A stretch of DNA of 64,000 nucleotides from [Eubacterium] eligens ATCC 27750 (GCF_000146185.1 NC_012780.1:310001-374000); one strand, 5' to 3'; shown: positions 53,472-63,386, counted from the stretch's first letter. Translations and numbers: made by a program. Notes: generated by a model not told the origin, from the sequence alone.

Positions 53472-54839
53472 CTATGCCCTGTGACCTCCTATCTGCCCGT
53501 TCCTTTCAATTGCAGTCGCTTTGCTCTGCAGATTATTAGCTTTCATCACCGCATTCTTACCGTATTTTTTCTTAATATCAAGCATTGCATGCTGCATCTT
53601 CTTTTCGCGTTCAAGCTGTGTCTGGTCTGTAAACATGTCAAACTGTTGAAAACCATCATTAGTAAGATTGGCAACTGTAAGATTTAACTTTCGGATATAC
53701 AGCTTTCTGTCAGTATATTTGTCATATATATCAAGAAAAGCTTCTCTTAACTGTTTTGATGAAGATGTACATGTCGTAAGTGAAACAGATTTATTAAGTC
53801 CTTGTGGAACTTCCCTTCCATATCTGTCTACATGGATTTCACCCTTGTAAGTTCCTTTATCAACATTTACCCTGTCATAAGTTACATTTAACGCAATCGA
53901 ATCGGTCACAAAACCTTTATCAACTAAATCCAATGCAAGCTCATCTGCCATCTCTCCAACTACAATTCTTGCGTCTTCAAATGTATATGGCTCTTTTAAC
54001 ACCTGTCCTGAACACAGGCTGCTCGCCTTGGGCTTATATTTCTTAATATCTGCAATTGTACACGGTTCATATCCCCATGCGTGGTCTATAAGAATCTCTG
54101 CGTCTACACCAAACTGCTTATACAGCCAGTCCTCATCTTCAAGGGACATTCTCGCAATATCACCCATAGTCTTTATCCCATGTTTTTCAAGCTGTCTTGA
54201 TATTCCTGGTCCAACCCTCCAGAAGTCAGTAAGAGGTGTATGACCCCATAACATTTTTCTGTAATCATTAACACTTAATTCTGCGATACGCACGCCCTTG
54301 CTGTCTGCCTGTATATGCTTTGCAACTATATCCATTGCTATCTTGCACAGATACAGATTAGGTGCAATTCCTGCCGTAGCCGTTATCCCTGTCGTATCAT
54401 ACACATCCTCTATAACTTTTGCGGTAAGCTGTCTTGCTGTCATATTATACAGCTTCATATAATCCGTTGCATCAATAAATACTTCATCAATACTGTATAC
54501 AGTTATGTCATCCTTGCTGAAATATTTAAGGTATATAGAATATATCTTTGATGAATATTCTATATAAAGCCCCATTCTTGGAACTGCTACTATATATTCA
54601 AGCTTTTTTCCTGTGCGTTTCTCTATTTCTTTTGCCTTCTGTTCTACCTCAAAAAGCCTGCTTCGTCCGGAAAGTCCATATTTCTTAAGAGAAGGAGTAA
54701 CTGCAAGACATATTGTTTTGGCTGTTCTTGATTCATCAGCTACAACGAGATTAGTGGTAAGCGGGTCTGATTCTCTTTCAACACACTCAACACTTGCATA
54801 GAATGATTTAAGATCAATTGCAATATACACTCTTTCCAT
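53472..54839 (-). CDS. Y-family DNA polymerase (UmuC/UvrX-like)
   Basis: This 455-residue translesion polymerase has the first catalytic Asp in YIAIDLKSFYASVEC (about 8), the S-x-D-E pair in YSIDEVFIDATDY (about 108), a helix-hairpin-helix thumb (GPGISRQLEKHGIKTMGDIA, about 215), and a little-finger domain with DRYGREVPQG. It lacks a clear C-terminal beta-clamp motif of standard form. It belongs to the UmuC/UvrX branch and not to DinB, as shown by the long insertion KTICLAVTPSLKKYGL. A YolD-like gene follows. No GAAC-N4-GTTC SOS box is visible in the 75 bp upstream. Confidence 0.9.
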   Translation of the reverse strand: MERVYIAIDLKSFYASVECVERESDPLTTNLVVADESRTAKTICLAVTPSLKKYGLSGRSRLFEVEQKAKEIEKRTGKKLEYIVAVPRMGLYIEYSSKIYSIYLKYFSKDDITVYSIDEVFIDATDYMKLYNMTARQLTAKVIEDVYDTTGITATAGIAPNLYLCKIAMDIVAKHIQADSKGVRIAELSVNDYRKMLWGHTPLTDFWRVGPGISRQLEKHGIKTMGDIARMSLEDEDWLYKQFGVDAEILIDHAWGYEPCTIADIKKYKPKASSLCSGQVLKEPYTFEDARIVVGEMADELALDLVDKGFVTDSIALNVTYDRVNVDKGTYKGEIHVDRYGREVPQGLNKSVSLTTCTSSSKQLREAFLDIYDKYTDRKLYIRKLNLTVANLTNDGFQQFDMFTDQTQLEREKKMQHAMLDIKKKYGKNAVMKANNLQSKATAIERNGQIGGHRA

Positions 54840-54864
54840 TACATCCTCCTATACTTAATCCTAG

Positions 54865-54897
54865 AAAAAGACACACCAGCATATACCAGTGTGTCTT
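54865..54897 (-). terminator. Terminator after cheX
   Basis: AAGACACAC pairs with GTGTGTCTT around 12 bases and is followed by TTTTTC on the minus strand. It lies between cheX and the polymerase gene, which may depend on read-through. Confidence 0.75.
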
Positions 54898-54914
54898 GTA
54901 GTTTCATAATAATT

Positions 54915-55391
54915 CTAGCCAATTTTCATTGCAATATTCATTTCCATGAATACTTCCGAATCATCTGTAAGTAATGGTATTGCAATGTTCTTGGCATACA
55001 TCGTATCTATCTTTCCAGTTCCCCGTCCAACAGTTGGAGGAGTAATATCAATGCCTATATTTCTAACTGAGAATACTGTTGCAGCATTACCCATTATCAT
55101 ATTACCAAGCTCGCTTATTGCACTTATAGCCATATCGTCTAATTCCGGAACAGGCATGCCCATCATCATACGCGAAGCAATCTCACACGCTTTCTTTTCA
55201 TCTATGGATAATACAACCTGACCTCTCATCTCTCCGGTTACACCTATAAGGATTACCACCGTACCCTCTGTCAGTTCAACCATTTTGGCATATGGCTTTC
55301 CTATTTTTAATTCCACCTGACAGGCGTCTTTAACTATTGCAATCGCAGCCTCTAAAAATGGATTAATATAATTAACATTCATATCTGCCAT
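54915..55391 (-). CDS. cheX: Chemotaxis phosphatase CheX
   Basis: This 158-residue single-domain protein has the CheC/CheX phosphatase motif in AISELGNMIMGNAATVFS (E and N at about 93 and 96), in the order found in CheX. A typical start (NVNYINPFLEAAIAIVKDAC) supports this. Role: dephosphorylation of CheY-P, ending flagellar switching signals. No other chemotaxis genes adjoin; the neighbours are an SseB-like protein and a polymerase. A CheX-like domain also occurs in the fusion protein at 17730-19037. Confidence 0.9.
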   Translation of the reverse strand: MADMNVNYINPFLEAAIAIVKDACQVELKIGKPYAKMVELTEGTVVILIGVTGEMRGQVVLSIDEKKACEIASRMMMGMPVPELDDMAISAISELGNMIMGNAATVFSVRNIGIDITPPTVGRGTGKIDTMYAKNIAIPLLTDDSEVFMEMNIAMKIG

Positions 55392-55425
55392 AGAACTTCC
55401 TCCTTCGCCACATGCCCTGCTATAT

Positions 55426-56379
55426 CTAATCAGCTATTATCTTTTTCATAATATCAAGTGGAACATAATAACTCACACCTAATGGATTAATAACTATTCC
55501 TGATGCACCAATCTCCGTCACTGACTTCAACAGTTCCATATATGTATATAACATATTCTCATGTTTATCAAAATAGCATTTATCAAGCTCTATACCATCT
55601 GTAAATACAGGAAGTGCCAATACCTGCTCGCCTTCTTTATGCTCTACCTTATCAGTTATATCCACATAAGGATGTGCAATCGAAACAGAATCATCTGTTT
55701 CTTCCTTAGTACAAGGAACCATAAAATCTGCATTGCGAAGTGCTACCTTTAAATCTGTCTCTTTAGATGCAAGAACTGGTGAATTATCATCAACTTTATC
55801 TTTTCTGAATTCCTGAAAGAAAGAAATAAGTGCATTCTGTAATGCAGGGTTAGTAACATATTCATCCTTAAAGAACATATCATATGTTGCAATTTCTTCT
55901 CTTGATATAGTAAGCATATTGTCCCTGCCATCTATAAATCTGATATTCTTAATACCATTTCTGTACATATGTCCAACTTCAGACATAATACCCTGACCAT
56001 CTTCTATGCCAAATGAAATACTGAAGCCATATTTTTTAAGTCTTTCTTCAACTTTAAGATGATTAGCATAATCATAAAGTACAACAATATCATTATCTAC
56101 AACATATGGATAGCCTGTATTATCGCAGTATATAGTCCATAAATGTTCTGCATTCATAAGCTTTTCAATAACAATTTTACGGTAAATGTCGTTAAGCCAG
56201 CTAAAGTAACCAGCATCATTAACATTCTTCTTTTCTTCCGCTTCATTAATTAATGCAGGAATAATTTTTGTAAGTACTTCAACACTGTCAGATAAAGCAA
56301 GGTTCTTAATATATTCACAGCCCTTATCCTCATCTTTAAAAATATGTCTTGTAATATCCTGTGCCTTTGTTGAATCCAT
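55426..56379 (-). CDS. Uncharacterised protein with SseB-like C-terminal domain
   Basis: This protein of about 317 residues starts at the ATG 6 bp after ggag (an upstream in-frame TTG is less likely). The N-terminal half is a helical region I do not recognise, followed by a mixed domain around 85-150 (YPYVVDNDIVVLYDYANHL). The C-terminal 80 residues (VLALPVFTDGIELDKCYF, SGIVINPLGVSYYVPLDIM) fit the SseB fold. The SseB domain here contributes no known enzymatic site. It is 34 bp upstream of cheX on the same strand, so the two may be coexpressed. Confidence 0.72.
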   Translation of the reverse strand: MDSTKAQDITRHIFKDEDKGCEYIKNLALSDSVEVLTKIIPALINEAEEKKNVNDAGYFSWLNDIYRKIVIEKLMNAEHLWTIYCDNTGYPYVVDNDIVVLYDYANHLKVEERLKKYGFSISFGIEDGQGIMSEVGHMYRNGIKNIRFIDGRDNMLTISREEIATYDMFFKDEYVTNPALQNALISFFQEFRKDKVDDNSPVLASKETDLKVALRNADFMVPCTKEETDDSVSIAHPYVDITDKVEHKEGEQVLALPVFTDGIELDKCYFDKHENMLYTYMELLKSVTEIGASGIVINPLGVSYYVPLDIMKKIIAD

Positions 56380-56459
56380 TATATTCTCCAATCTTTTACT
56401 AGCTAAATCTTATACTGACAGAATACCACAATATTGATATTCTTTCAATAAATGATGTT

Positions 56460-57350
56460 TTAATCTGCCTTAATCAAAGCATTTTTTATAGAATCAGAAT
56501 CGCTATTTTTATTCAGTAAAAACATAAGCATTAAACGTGACTTATATGGTTCTAAATCTGTATAATAAATATTATCCGCTGAGTTGTCTTTAATCTTGGT
56601 ATCTAAAACATCTTTACTGCATGTGATAACCACCGGTGCAATATTCTTCTGTGATATAATTTCATAAGTTTCACTTGATATATCAGCACCAGCTGTTGAT
56701 GGTATTATTACCATTCCATTGCTGATATAAATTTTCTTGGATAATTCATCCATGTTAGCACCTATATAATCATAGAAAATATCTACATCAGGCAATGTTT
56801 TTACAGAAGAAACATCAAATACATCAGATACATTTTTGTTAACCATACAATCCTGTGGCAGTGATTCTGCCTCTCCATTAATATATGACTTAACCTGTGA
56901 TATAAGTGCTGCCTGCTTTGTATCATCATTAAGATTCTTAATTATAATCAACGGCTTTTTATCCTCAACAGTCAATGATATAAAATATGAAATATAATCA
57001 ATATACTGTTCTTCTCCAATAAGTATTATTCCCTTTGTCTTATCGTCGTCTATATTTTCATTAATTTCTTTAACAGCCTTTAACATACCAGATACTGAAT
57101 AATCTGACATCTTATCTGTACCCAATATATATATTCCATGATTTTCATTATCTTCTTCTGATAAAATCTGTTCATCAGAAGAAGTATCATTATTTCCTGT
57201 ATCATTCTGTGATTCAGTCTGTTCCTGCCTTGTCTCATCCTGACTTATAACATATTTCATTGGATTACCAAACATTGAACTGCACCCTGTCAACATTAAG
57301 GATGCAATCACGAAACCTGACATTGTTATACAAAACTTTTTATTAATCAT
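56460..57350 (-). CDS. Asparaginase-like lipoprotein, probably inactive
   Basis: This 296-residue protein has a lipoprotein signal (hydrophobic 10-20, lipobox LTGC, Cys23) and an acidic linker to about residue 70. The remainder tracks L-asparaginase: a strand-helix with DYISYFISLTVEDKKPLIII (compare EETAYFL-L-V--KPVV), then SLPQDCMV, VFDVSSVKTLPDVDIFYDY, a glycine-poor NGMVIIPSTAGADIS block and a strand NIAPVVITCS. The HGTDT catalytic motif is replaced by IGEEQ (about 111-115). The fold is therefore likely kept and hydrolysis lost; it may bind Asn, Asp or another ligand outside the membrane. An NSS amino-acid transporter gene is 48 bp upstream. Confidence 0.7.
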   Translation of the reverse strand: MINKKFCITMSGFVIASLMLTGCSSMFGNPMKYVISQDETRQEQTESQNDTGNNDTSSDEQILSEEDNENHGIYILGTDKMSDYSVSGMLKAVKEINENIDDDKTKGIILIGEEQYIDYISYFISLTVEDKKPLIIIKNLNDDTKQAALISQVKSYINGEAESLPQDCMVNKNVSDVFDVSSVKTLPDVDIFYDYIGANMDELSKKIYISNGMVIIPSTAGADISSETYEIISQKNIAPVVITCSKDVLDTKIKDNSADNIYYTDLEPYKSRLMLMFLLNKNSDSDSIKNALIKAD

Positions 57351-57398
57351 TTATTAACCTCTTGCAGAAACATTAGTAATCTGTAAACCTTACCTGTA

Positions 57399-58799
57399 TC
57401 AGATTATAGTAAGAATTCCAAGTGATTTAAGAAGAAGAAGGAATAAAAGAATTGGAGCAACCCACTTTACCATAACTGTATAAAGGCCCTTTCTTCCCAT
57501 CTTAATTCCTGTTTTCTCAACTTCATCTATAACAGTCTTTGGCTTAAGTATCCATCCAATAAGGATACATGTTCCTATAGAAACTATTGGCATAAGTACA
57601 TTATTGCTGACATAATCCATAATATCAAGCACCTGTGCATGTACTCCGTTAGGGAGCTTAATATCAAATAACAGTTTATTATATCCTAAGCATACGATAA
57701 CTGCAACAGCTATACCAATTACAGTTTCTATTGCTGTAGCCTTGTTTCTGTTTAACTTAAATTCATCCATAAAGCTTGAAACAATAGCTTCCATAATTGA
57801 AACTGCACTTGTAAGGGCTGCAAAGAACACCATTGCAAAGAATATTGCACCAATTACATTTCCTGCAAATCCCATAGAATCAAATACTTTAGGAAGCGAA
57901 ACAAACATAAGACTTGGACCTGATGCTGTCATTCCATCTCTTCCCATGAATACAAATACAGCAGGAATAATCATTACACCTGCAAGAAATGCAACTATTG
58001 TATCAAATAGCTCAATCTGGTTAATTGACTTTCCAAGATTAGCATCATCACTTACATATGAACCATATGCAATCATAATACCCATAGCAACACTTAAACT
58101 GTAGAAAAGCTGTCCCATTGCGTCCATAAGAACTGTACAGAACTGCTTAACAGTAATTCCTTTCATGTTAGGAATTACATAAGCACCTAATCCCTGTAAA
58201 CCTGTTCTTGTTGTGCCATCAATGTCTGTATATGAAATTGTAAGTGAATATACAGATACACCAAGAACAAGCACAATAAGTAATGGCATGATAATCTTTG
58301 ATGATGATTCAATACCACTGTTAACACCACGGAATATAATAAATGCAACAATTATTGTAAACACAAGCATCATTATGATTGGTTCTGCTGTCTGACCGAT
58401 AAATCCTGAGAAATATCCGTCCTGTGCTGCTGCATGTCCATTACCCGTAATATAAACAAGAAGATACTTAAGTACCCATCCACCGATTGTTACATAGTAT
58501 GGAAATATCATTATAGGTACAATACACGCAATAATACCCAGTGGCTTCCACTTACTCTTTAACTTGCTGTAAGCTGTAAGCGGACTCTGCTTTGTCTTTC
58601 GTCCAATAGCAATTTCTGTTGTGAGTAGAGTAAAACCAAATGTTAATGCTAAAACAATGTAAATAACGAGGAATAATCCGCCTCCATCTTTAGCTGCCAG
58701 ATAAGGAAATCTCCATATGTTACCAAGTCCTACAGCACTACCCGCTGCTGCAAGGACGAACCCTATAGAGCCCTTGAATGAATTACGATTTTCGTTCAT
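57399..58799 (-). CDS. Sodium-dependent neurotransmitter-symporter family transporter
   Basis: This 466-residue protein has twelve-helix NSS layout. The hallmark first helix is present (GSAVGLGNIWRFPYLAAKDG), with the unwound substrate/Na site, and also PALFVLFLGGG-type positions and the later SLSVAMGIMIAYGSY and MVFFAALTSAVSIMEA. Family knowledge: bacterial members (LeuT, TnaT, MhsT) import amino acids with Na+. The asparaginase-like lipoprotein lies downstream in the same direction, hinting at a shared ligand. Confidence 0.92.
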   Translation of the reverse strand: MNENRNSFKGSIGFVLAAAGSAVGLGNIWRFPYLAAKDGGGLFLVIYIVLALTFGFTLLTTEIAIGRKTKQSPLTAYSKLKSKWKPLGIIACIVPIMIFPYYVTIGGWVLKYLLVYITGNGHAAAQDGYFSGFIGQTAEPIIMMLVFTIIVAFIIFRGVNSGIESSSKIIMPLLIVLVLGVSVYSLTISYTDIDGTTRTGLQGLGAYVIPNMKGITVKQFCTVLMDAMGQLFYSLSVAMGIMIAYGSYVSDDANLGKSINQIELFDTIVAFLAGVMIIPAVFVFMGRDGMTASGPSLMFVSLPKVFDSMGFAGNVIGAIFFAMVFFAALTSAVSIMEAIVSSFMDEFKLNRNKATAIETVIGIAVAVIVCLGYNKLLFDIKLPNGVHAQVLDIMDYVSNNVLMPIVSIGTCILIGWILKPKTVIDEVEKTGIKMGRKGLYTVMVKWVAPILLFLLLLKSLGILTII

Positions 58800-58872
58800 T
58801 TCATAACCTTCCCTTTTTTAATATATACTTATAAATTATACCTAATAATATCAAGTCGGTCAACTGTTTAGC

Positions 58873-58905
58873 AAAAAAGAGACACCGTGTTTACACAGTG
58901 CCTCT
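58873..58905 (-). terminator. Terminator of carAB
   Basis: AGAGGCACTGTG pairs with CACGGTGTCTCT around TAAA and is followed by TTTTTT on the minus strand. Confidence 0.88.
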
Positions 58906-58922
58906 TCATTAAATATCACATA

Positions 58923-61900
58923 TTAATTATTACCACGATTATCAATCTTGGCAATATCAACTATAGATAATTCCTGATTATTGAATGCATGCTCAAGACT
59001 TGATATAAGTGCATGGGCTGTATCAAGACTTGTAAGGCAGTGAACGCCTGTCTCAATAGCATATCTTCTGATAAGGAATCCGTCCTTGGCTCTCTCAATT
59101 CCATTCTCTGGTGTATCAATTACAAGGTCAATCTTATGCTCTAAGATAAGGTCAAGAAGTGTAGGTGCTTCCTGTCCAATCTTATTAACCTGAATTGCAT
59201 GTACGCCATTTTCCTTAAGAACCTTGGCTGTTCCTCTTGAAGCATATATCTTATAACCAAGTGCTTCGAATCTTTGTGCGATATCAATACCATCCTGCTT
59301 ATCCTTATCTGCCAGAGTCATGATAATCTGTTTATGCTTTGGAAGTCTGATTCCTGCTCCCTCGAATGCCTTATAAAGTGCCTCATCAAAGCTCTTAGAT
59401 ATACCAAGACACTCACCTGTAGACTTCATCTCTGGTCCAAGGCTGATATCGGCGCCTCTGATCTTCTCAAATGAGAATACAGGCATCTTAATTGCATAGT
59501 AATCTGCTGCCTTCTGAAGTCCCGGCTCATATCCTAATTCCTTAATCGTCTTACCGATAATAACCTGTGTCGCAAGTTTAACAATAGGAATACCTGTAAC
59601 CTTACTGATGTATGGTACTGTACGGCTTGAACGAGGGTTAACCTCAATTACATATACCTGGTCATTATATACGATAAACTGAATGTTAATCATACCCTTT
59701 ACATGAAGAGCTCTTGCAAGTCTTCCTGTATAATCTTCAATCATGTCTACAATCTTAGGTGATATAGACTTAGCTGGATATACTGAAATACTGTCTCCTG
59801 AGTGGATACCGGCTCTCTCAATATGCTCCATGATACCAGGAATGAGAATATCCTGACCATCGCATACAGCATCAACTTCGATTTCCTTACCCATAAGGTA
59901 CTTATCAACAAGGATTGGGTGATCCTGCTTAATTCTGTTGATGATATTCATGAATTCAACTACATCTTCATCAGATACAGCAATCTGCATACCCTGTCCA
60001 CCAAGTACATATGAAGGTCTTACAAGTACAGGATATCCAAGCTCATTAGCTGCCTTAAGAGCTTCATCAACTGTAAATACAGTCTGTCCCTTAGCTCTTG
60101 GAATCTGTGTCTGCTCAAGAATCTCATCAAAAAGCTCTCTATCCTCAGCAGCATCTACATCTTCTGCCTTAGTTCCAAGAATAGGAACTCCCATCTTCAT
60201 AAGTGCTTCTGTAAGCTTGATAGCTGTCTGTCCACCAAACTGTACAACTGCACCGTCCGGCTTCTCAAAATCTACAATTGATTCAACATCTTCTGCTGTA
60301 AGTGGTTCAAAGTAAAGCTTATCAGCAATATCAAAGTCAGTAGAAACTGTCTCTGGGTTATTATTTATAATAACTGTCTCGAAACCTTCTTTTTTGAATG
60401 CCCATGTACAATGAACTGAACAGAAGTCGAACTCGATACCCTGTCCGATTCTGATTGGACCAGAACCAAGTACAAGAACCTTCTTCTTATCCTTAGTCTC
60501 TACAGCTTCGTTCTCACTGCCATATACTGAATAATAGTATGGTGTTGTAGCTGCGAACTCTGCAGCACATGTATCAACCATCTTAAATGCTGCATGTATA
60601 TTATACTTGTCTCTTAATTCCTTGATTTCTCTTTCTGTGTGACCTGTTAAATCGCCGATAACATTGTCAGGGAATTCAATTCTCTTAGCTTCTCTTAAAA
60701 GGCTCTCTGTAAGAGGTCCTCTCTTAAGAGCATTCTCCATATCAACAATAATCTGGAGCTTATCAATAAACCATAAGTCTATCTTAGTAATATCATGCAT
60801 CTTGGCTGCAGAAATGTGTCTTCTTAAACCTTCAGCTATCTTCCAGATTCTTCTGTCATCTACAATTGCAAGCTCTTCAAGAAGCTCTTCATCTGTAAGT
60901 CCTGTAAAGTCATATGACATAAGGCTGTCAACATGCTGTTCAAGAGAACGTATAGCCTTCATAAGACCACCCTCGAAGTTATTAGAAATACTCATAACCT
61001 CACCTGTAGCCTTCATCTGTGTTGTAAGTGTTCTCTTAGCTGAGATAAACTTATCAAATGGAAGTCTAGGAATCTTAACTACACAGTAATCAAGTGCTGG
61101 CTCGAAACTTGCATATGTCTTTCCTGTAACTGCATTCTTAATCTCATCAAGTGTATAACCAAGTGCAATCTTAGCTGCAACCTTAGCAATAGGATAACCT
61201 GTTGCCTTAGAAGCTAATGCTGATGAACGGCTTACACGAGGGTTAACCTCAATTACACAGTACTCAAAGCTGTCTGGATGAAGTGCATACTGTACATTAC
61301 ATCCACCTGTAATGCCTAATTCATCAATAATTCTTAATGCAGATGTTCTTAACATCTGGTATTCCTTATCAGAAAGTGTCTGTGAAGGAGCTACTACTAT
61401 ACTATCACCTGTATGAACACCAACTGGGTCGATATTCTCCATGTTACAGATAGTAATACATGTTCCGTTGCTGTCACGCATTACTTCGTATTCAATTTCT
61501 TTCCAGCCGGCGATACAACGCTCAACTAAAACTTCGCCAACTCTTGAAAGTCTTAATCCATTCTCAAGAATTTCTCTTAATTCCTGCACATTGTTAGCAA
61601 TACCACCGCCACTTCCACCAAGCGTGTAAGCTGGACGCAAAACTACCGGATAACCAATCTTAGCAGCAAATGCTTCGCCATCCTCAACGTTGTTAACAAC
61701 AAGTGATGGTGCACATGGCTCACCAATCTTTTCCATAGTTTCCTTGAACATAAGGCGGTCTTCTGCCTTCTTGATTGTAAGTGCAGTTGTACCGATAAGC
61801 TTTACATTATGCTCCTCAAGGAAGCCTGTCTCTGCGATTTCCATTGCAAGGTTAAGTCCAGCCTGTCCACCAAGTGTAGGTAAGATGCTGTCTGGCTTTT

Positions 61901-62141
61901 CCTTTAAGATAATCTGCTTTAATGCTTCAACTGTAAGAGGCTCAATATATACCTCATCAGCAATATCTTTATCTGTCATAATAGTAGCAGGGTTTGAGTT
62001 AACCAGTACTACTTCAATTCCTTCCTCTTTAAGAGAACGGCATGCCTGTGTTCCGGCATAGTCAAATTCTGCTGCCTGACCAATAACGATTGGACCAGAA
62101 CCTATAACTAATACTTTCTTAATACTCTCAATCTTTGGCAT
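58923..62141 (-). CDS. carB: Carbamoyl-phosphate synthase large subunit
   Basis: This 1072-residue protein is full length and has the duplicated ATP-grasp architecture: two GSGPI-IGQ starts (VIGSGPIVIGQAAEFDY near 12 and VLGSGPIRIGQGIEFD near 555), two glycine-rich loops (GGSGGG and GGQGM), and a C-terminal MGS-like allosteric domain from about 935. Role: forms carbamoyl phosphate from ammonia (from CarA), bicarbonate and two ATP, for pyrimidines and arginine. It follows carA by 4 bp. Allosteric regulation in the last domain is family knowledge. Confidence 0.97.
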   Translation of the reverse strand: MPKIESIKKVLVIGSGPIVIGQAAEFDYAGTQACRSLKEEGIEVVLVNSNPATIMTDKDIADEVYIEPLTVEALKQIILKEKPDSILPTLGGQAGLNLAMEIAETGFLEEHNVKLIGTTALTIKKAEDRLMFKETMEKIGEPCAPSLVVNNVEDGEAFAAKIGYPVVLRPAYTLGGSGGGIANNVQELREILENGLRLSRVGEVLVERCIAGWKEIEYEVMRDSNGTCITICNMENIDPVGVHTGDSIVVAPSQTLSDKEYQMLRTSALRIIDELGITGGCNVQYALHPDSFEYCVIEVNPRVSRSSALASKATGYPIAKVAAKIALGYTLDEIKNAVTGKTYASFEPALDYCVVKIPRLPFDKFISAKRTLTTQMKATGEVMSISNNFEGGLMKAIRSLEQHVDSLMSYDFTGLTDEELLEELAIVDDRRIWKIAEGLRRHISAAKMHDITKIDLWFIDKLQIIVDMENALKRGPLTESLLREAKRIEFPDNVIGDLTGHTEREIKELRDKYNIHAAFKMVDTCAAEFAATTPYYYSVYGSENEAVETKDKKKVLVLGSGPIRIGQGIEFDFCSVHCTWAFKKEGFETVIINNNPETVSTDFDIADKLYFEPLTAEDVESIVDFEKPDGAVVQFGGQTAIKLTEALMKMGVPILGTKAEDVDAAEDRELFDEILEQTQIPRAKGQTVFTVDEALKAANELGYPVLVRPSYVLGGQGMQIAVSDEDVVEFMNIINRIKQDHPILVDKYLMGKEIEVDAVCDGQDILIPGIMEHIERAGIHSGDSISVYPAKSISPKIVDMIEDYTGRLARALHVKGMINIQFIVYNDQVYVIEVNPRSSRTVPYISKVTGIPIVKLATQVIIGKTIKELGYEPGLQKAADYYAIKMPVFSFEKIRGADISLGPEMKSTGECLGISKSFDEALYKAFEGAGIRLPKHKQIIMTLADKDKQDGIDIAQRFEALGYKIYASRGTAKVLKENGVHAIQVNKIGQEAPTLLDLILEHKIDLVIDTPENGIERAKDGFLIRRYAIETGVHCLTSLDTAHALISSLEHAFNNQELSIVDIAKIDNRGNN

Positions 62142-62145
62142 GTTC

Positions 62146-63219
62146 TTAGTCCTCCTTCTTCATCATATCCATAAATCTGTCAAACAGGTACGCTGTATCC
62201 TGTGGACCTGCGCAGGCTTCTGGATGGAACTGTACTGTGAATATATTCTTACCAACATATTCAAGTCCCTCATTAGTCTTATCATTAACATTCTCAAATG
62301 CAGGTACTGCAACCTTACTGTCTAATGTGCTTTCATCTACAACATAACCATGATTCTGTGATGATATATAACATTTGCCAGTCTTTAAATCCTTAACAGG
62401 GTGGTTAGCACCTCTGTGTCCGTACTTAAGTCTGTGAGTATCAGCTCCTGTAGCAAGTGCCATAAGCTGATGTCCAAGACAGATTGCAAATATTGGTACA
62501 TTGCTGTTATACAGCTTCTTAATTTCTTCAATTATCTCTACACATTCCTTAGGATCTCCAGGACCGTTAGATAACATAATTCCATCAGGATTAGATGCAA
62601 GAATCTCTTCTGCCTTAGTATATGCAGGATATACTGTAACTTCACAGCCTCTGTTATTAAGTGATCTTGCAATATTCTTCTTTGCTCCAAAGTCCATAAG
62701 AGCAACCTTAGGTCCTTTTCCTGTAAGGACATACTTTTCTGAACATGTAACCTTTCTTACAACACCCTTAACACTGTACTCCTTAATCTTAGGAAGTACC
62801 TCATCAAGATTGTAATTCTCATTAGTTGTAATCATACCGTTCATAGTACCCTTTTCTCTTAGTATCTTAGTAAGGGCTCTTGTGTCAATCCCACAAATAC
62901 CTGGGATATCATTATCAAGAAGGAATTTCTGGATAGGATCTTCATTTCTGAAGTTGCTTGCCATTCTGGAAAGCTCACGTACAATATATCCATCTGGCCA
63001 TGCTTTCTGGGATTCCATATCCTTATAGCACACTCCGTAATTACCGATAAGAGGATATGTCATTGTTACTGCCTGTCCTGCGTATGAAGGATCAGTCAGC
63101 ACCTCCAGATATCCTGTCATAGATGTGTTAAAGACAATCTCACTAATAACTTCGCGGGTCGAACCTATGCTGGTTCCTTCAAAGACCGTTCCATCTTCAA
63201 GTATCAAAAATGCTTTCAT
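62146..63219 (-). CDS. carA: Carbamoyl-phosphate synthase small subunit
   Basis: This protein of about 357 residues has an N-terminal CarA domain (MKAFLILEDGTVFEG, TSMTGYLEVLTDPSYAGQ) and a class I glutamine amidotransferase domain. The nucleophile Cys is in IFAICLGHQ and the His-Glu pair is in VQFHPEA. It hydrolyses glutamine and channels ammonia to CarB. The ATG at 63219, shortly after aaggtgg, is the best start; a GTG at 63228 overlaps that site. Promoter, ArgR-like box and attenuator-like hairpin lie upstream. Confidence 0.95.
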   Translation of the reverse strand: MKAFLILEDGTVFEGTSIGSTREVISEIVFNTSMTGYLEVLTDPSYAGQAVTMTYPLIGNYGVCYKDMESQKAWPDGYIVRELSRMASNFRNEDPIQKFLLDNDIPGICGIDTRALTKILREKGTMNGMITTNENYNLDEVLPKIKEYSVKGVVRKVTCSEKYVLTGKGPKVALMDFGAKKNIARSLNNRGCEVTVYPAYTKAEEILASNPDGIMLSNGPGDPKECVEIIEEIKKLYNSNVPIFAICLGHQLMALATGADTHRLKYGHRGANHPVKDLKTGKCYISSQNHGYVVDESTLDSKVAVPAFENVNDKTNEGLEYVGKNIFTVQFHPEACAGPQDTAYLFDRFMDMMKKED

Positions 63220-63291
63220 GAATGCCACCTTAATTCCTTTCGTTTATTTAATTTAATCATATGCCAAGAGACGCTAAAATGACTTTTGCGC

Positions 63292-63320
63292 AAAAAAAAA
63301 GACACAAAAATGCCTTTTTT
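63292..63320 (-). terminator. Attenuator-like hairpin in carA leader
   Basis: On the minus strand AAAAAAGGCA and TGTC followed by nine T residues can form an A/U-rich stem with a G-C/C-G core, between promoter and carA. The stem is weak, so this is a tentative attenuator. Confidence 0.35.
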
Positions 63321-63337
63321 CTCTCAAACTTTACAAT

Positions 63338-63383
63338 ATGTTACCATAGTTAAATATAATTTTCAAGCAAATATTTAACTATG
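63338..63383 (-). promoter_or_regulatory. carA promoter with inverted repeat around the -35
   Basis: TTGAAA (63366-63361), a 17-bp spacer and TAACAT (63343-63338) form the promoter. A perfect 13-bp repeat, CATAGTTAAATAT (63345-63357) with ATATTTAACTATG (63371-63383), encloses the -35, the arrangement expected for a repressor or activator site. Confidence 0.6.
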
Positions 63384-63386
63384 TTT

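Noticed and set aside
54840-54914. SOS box upstream of the Y-family polymerase
   Set aside because: No GAAC-N4-GTTC-like palindrome is present; the space is mostly the cheX terminator.
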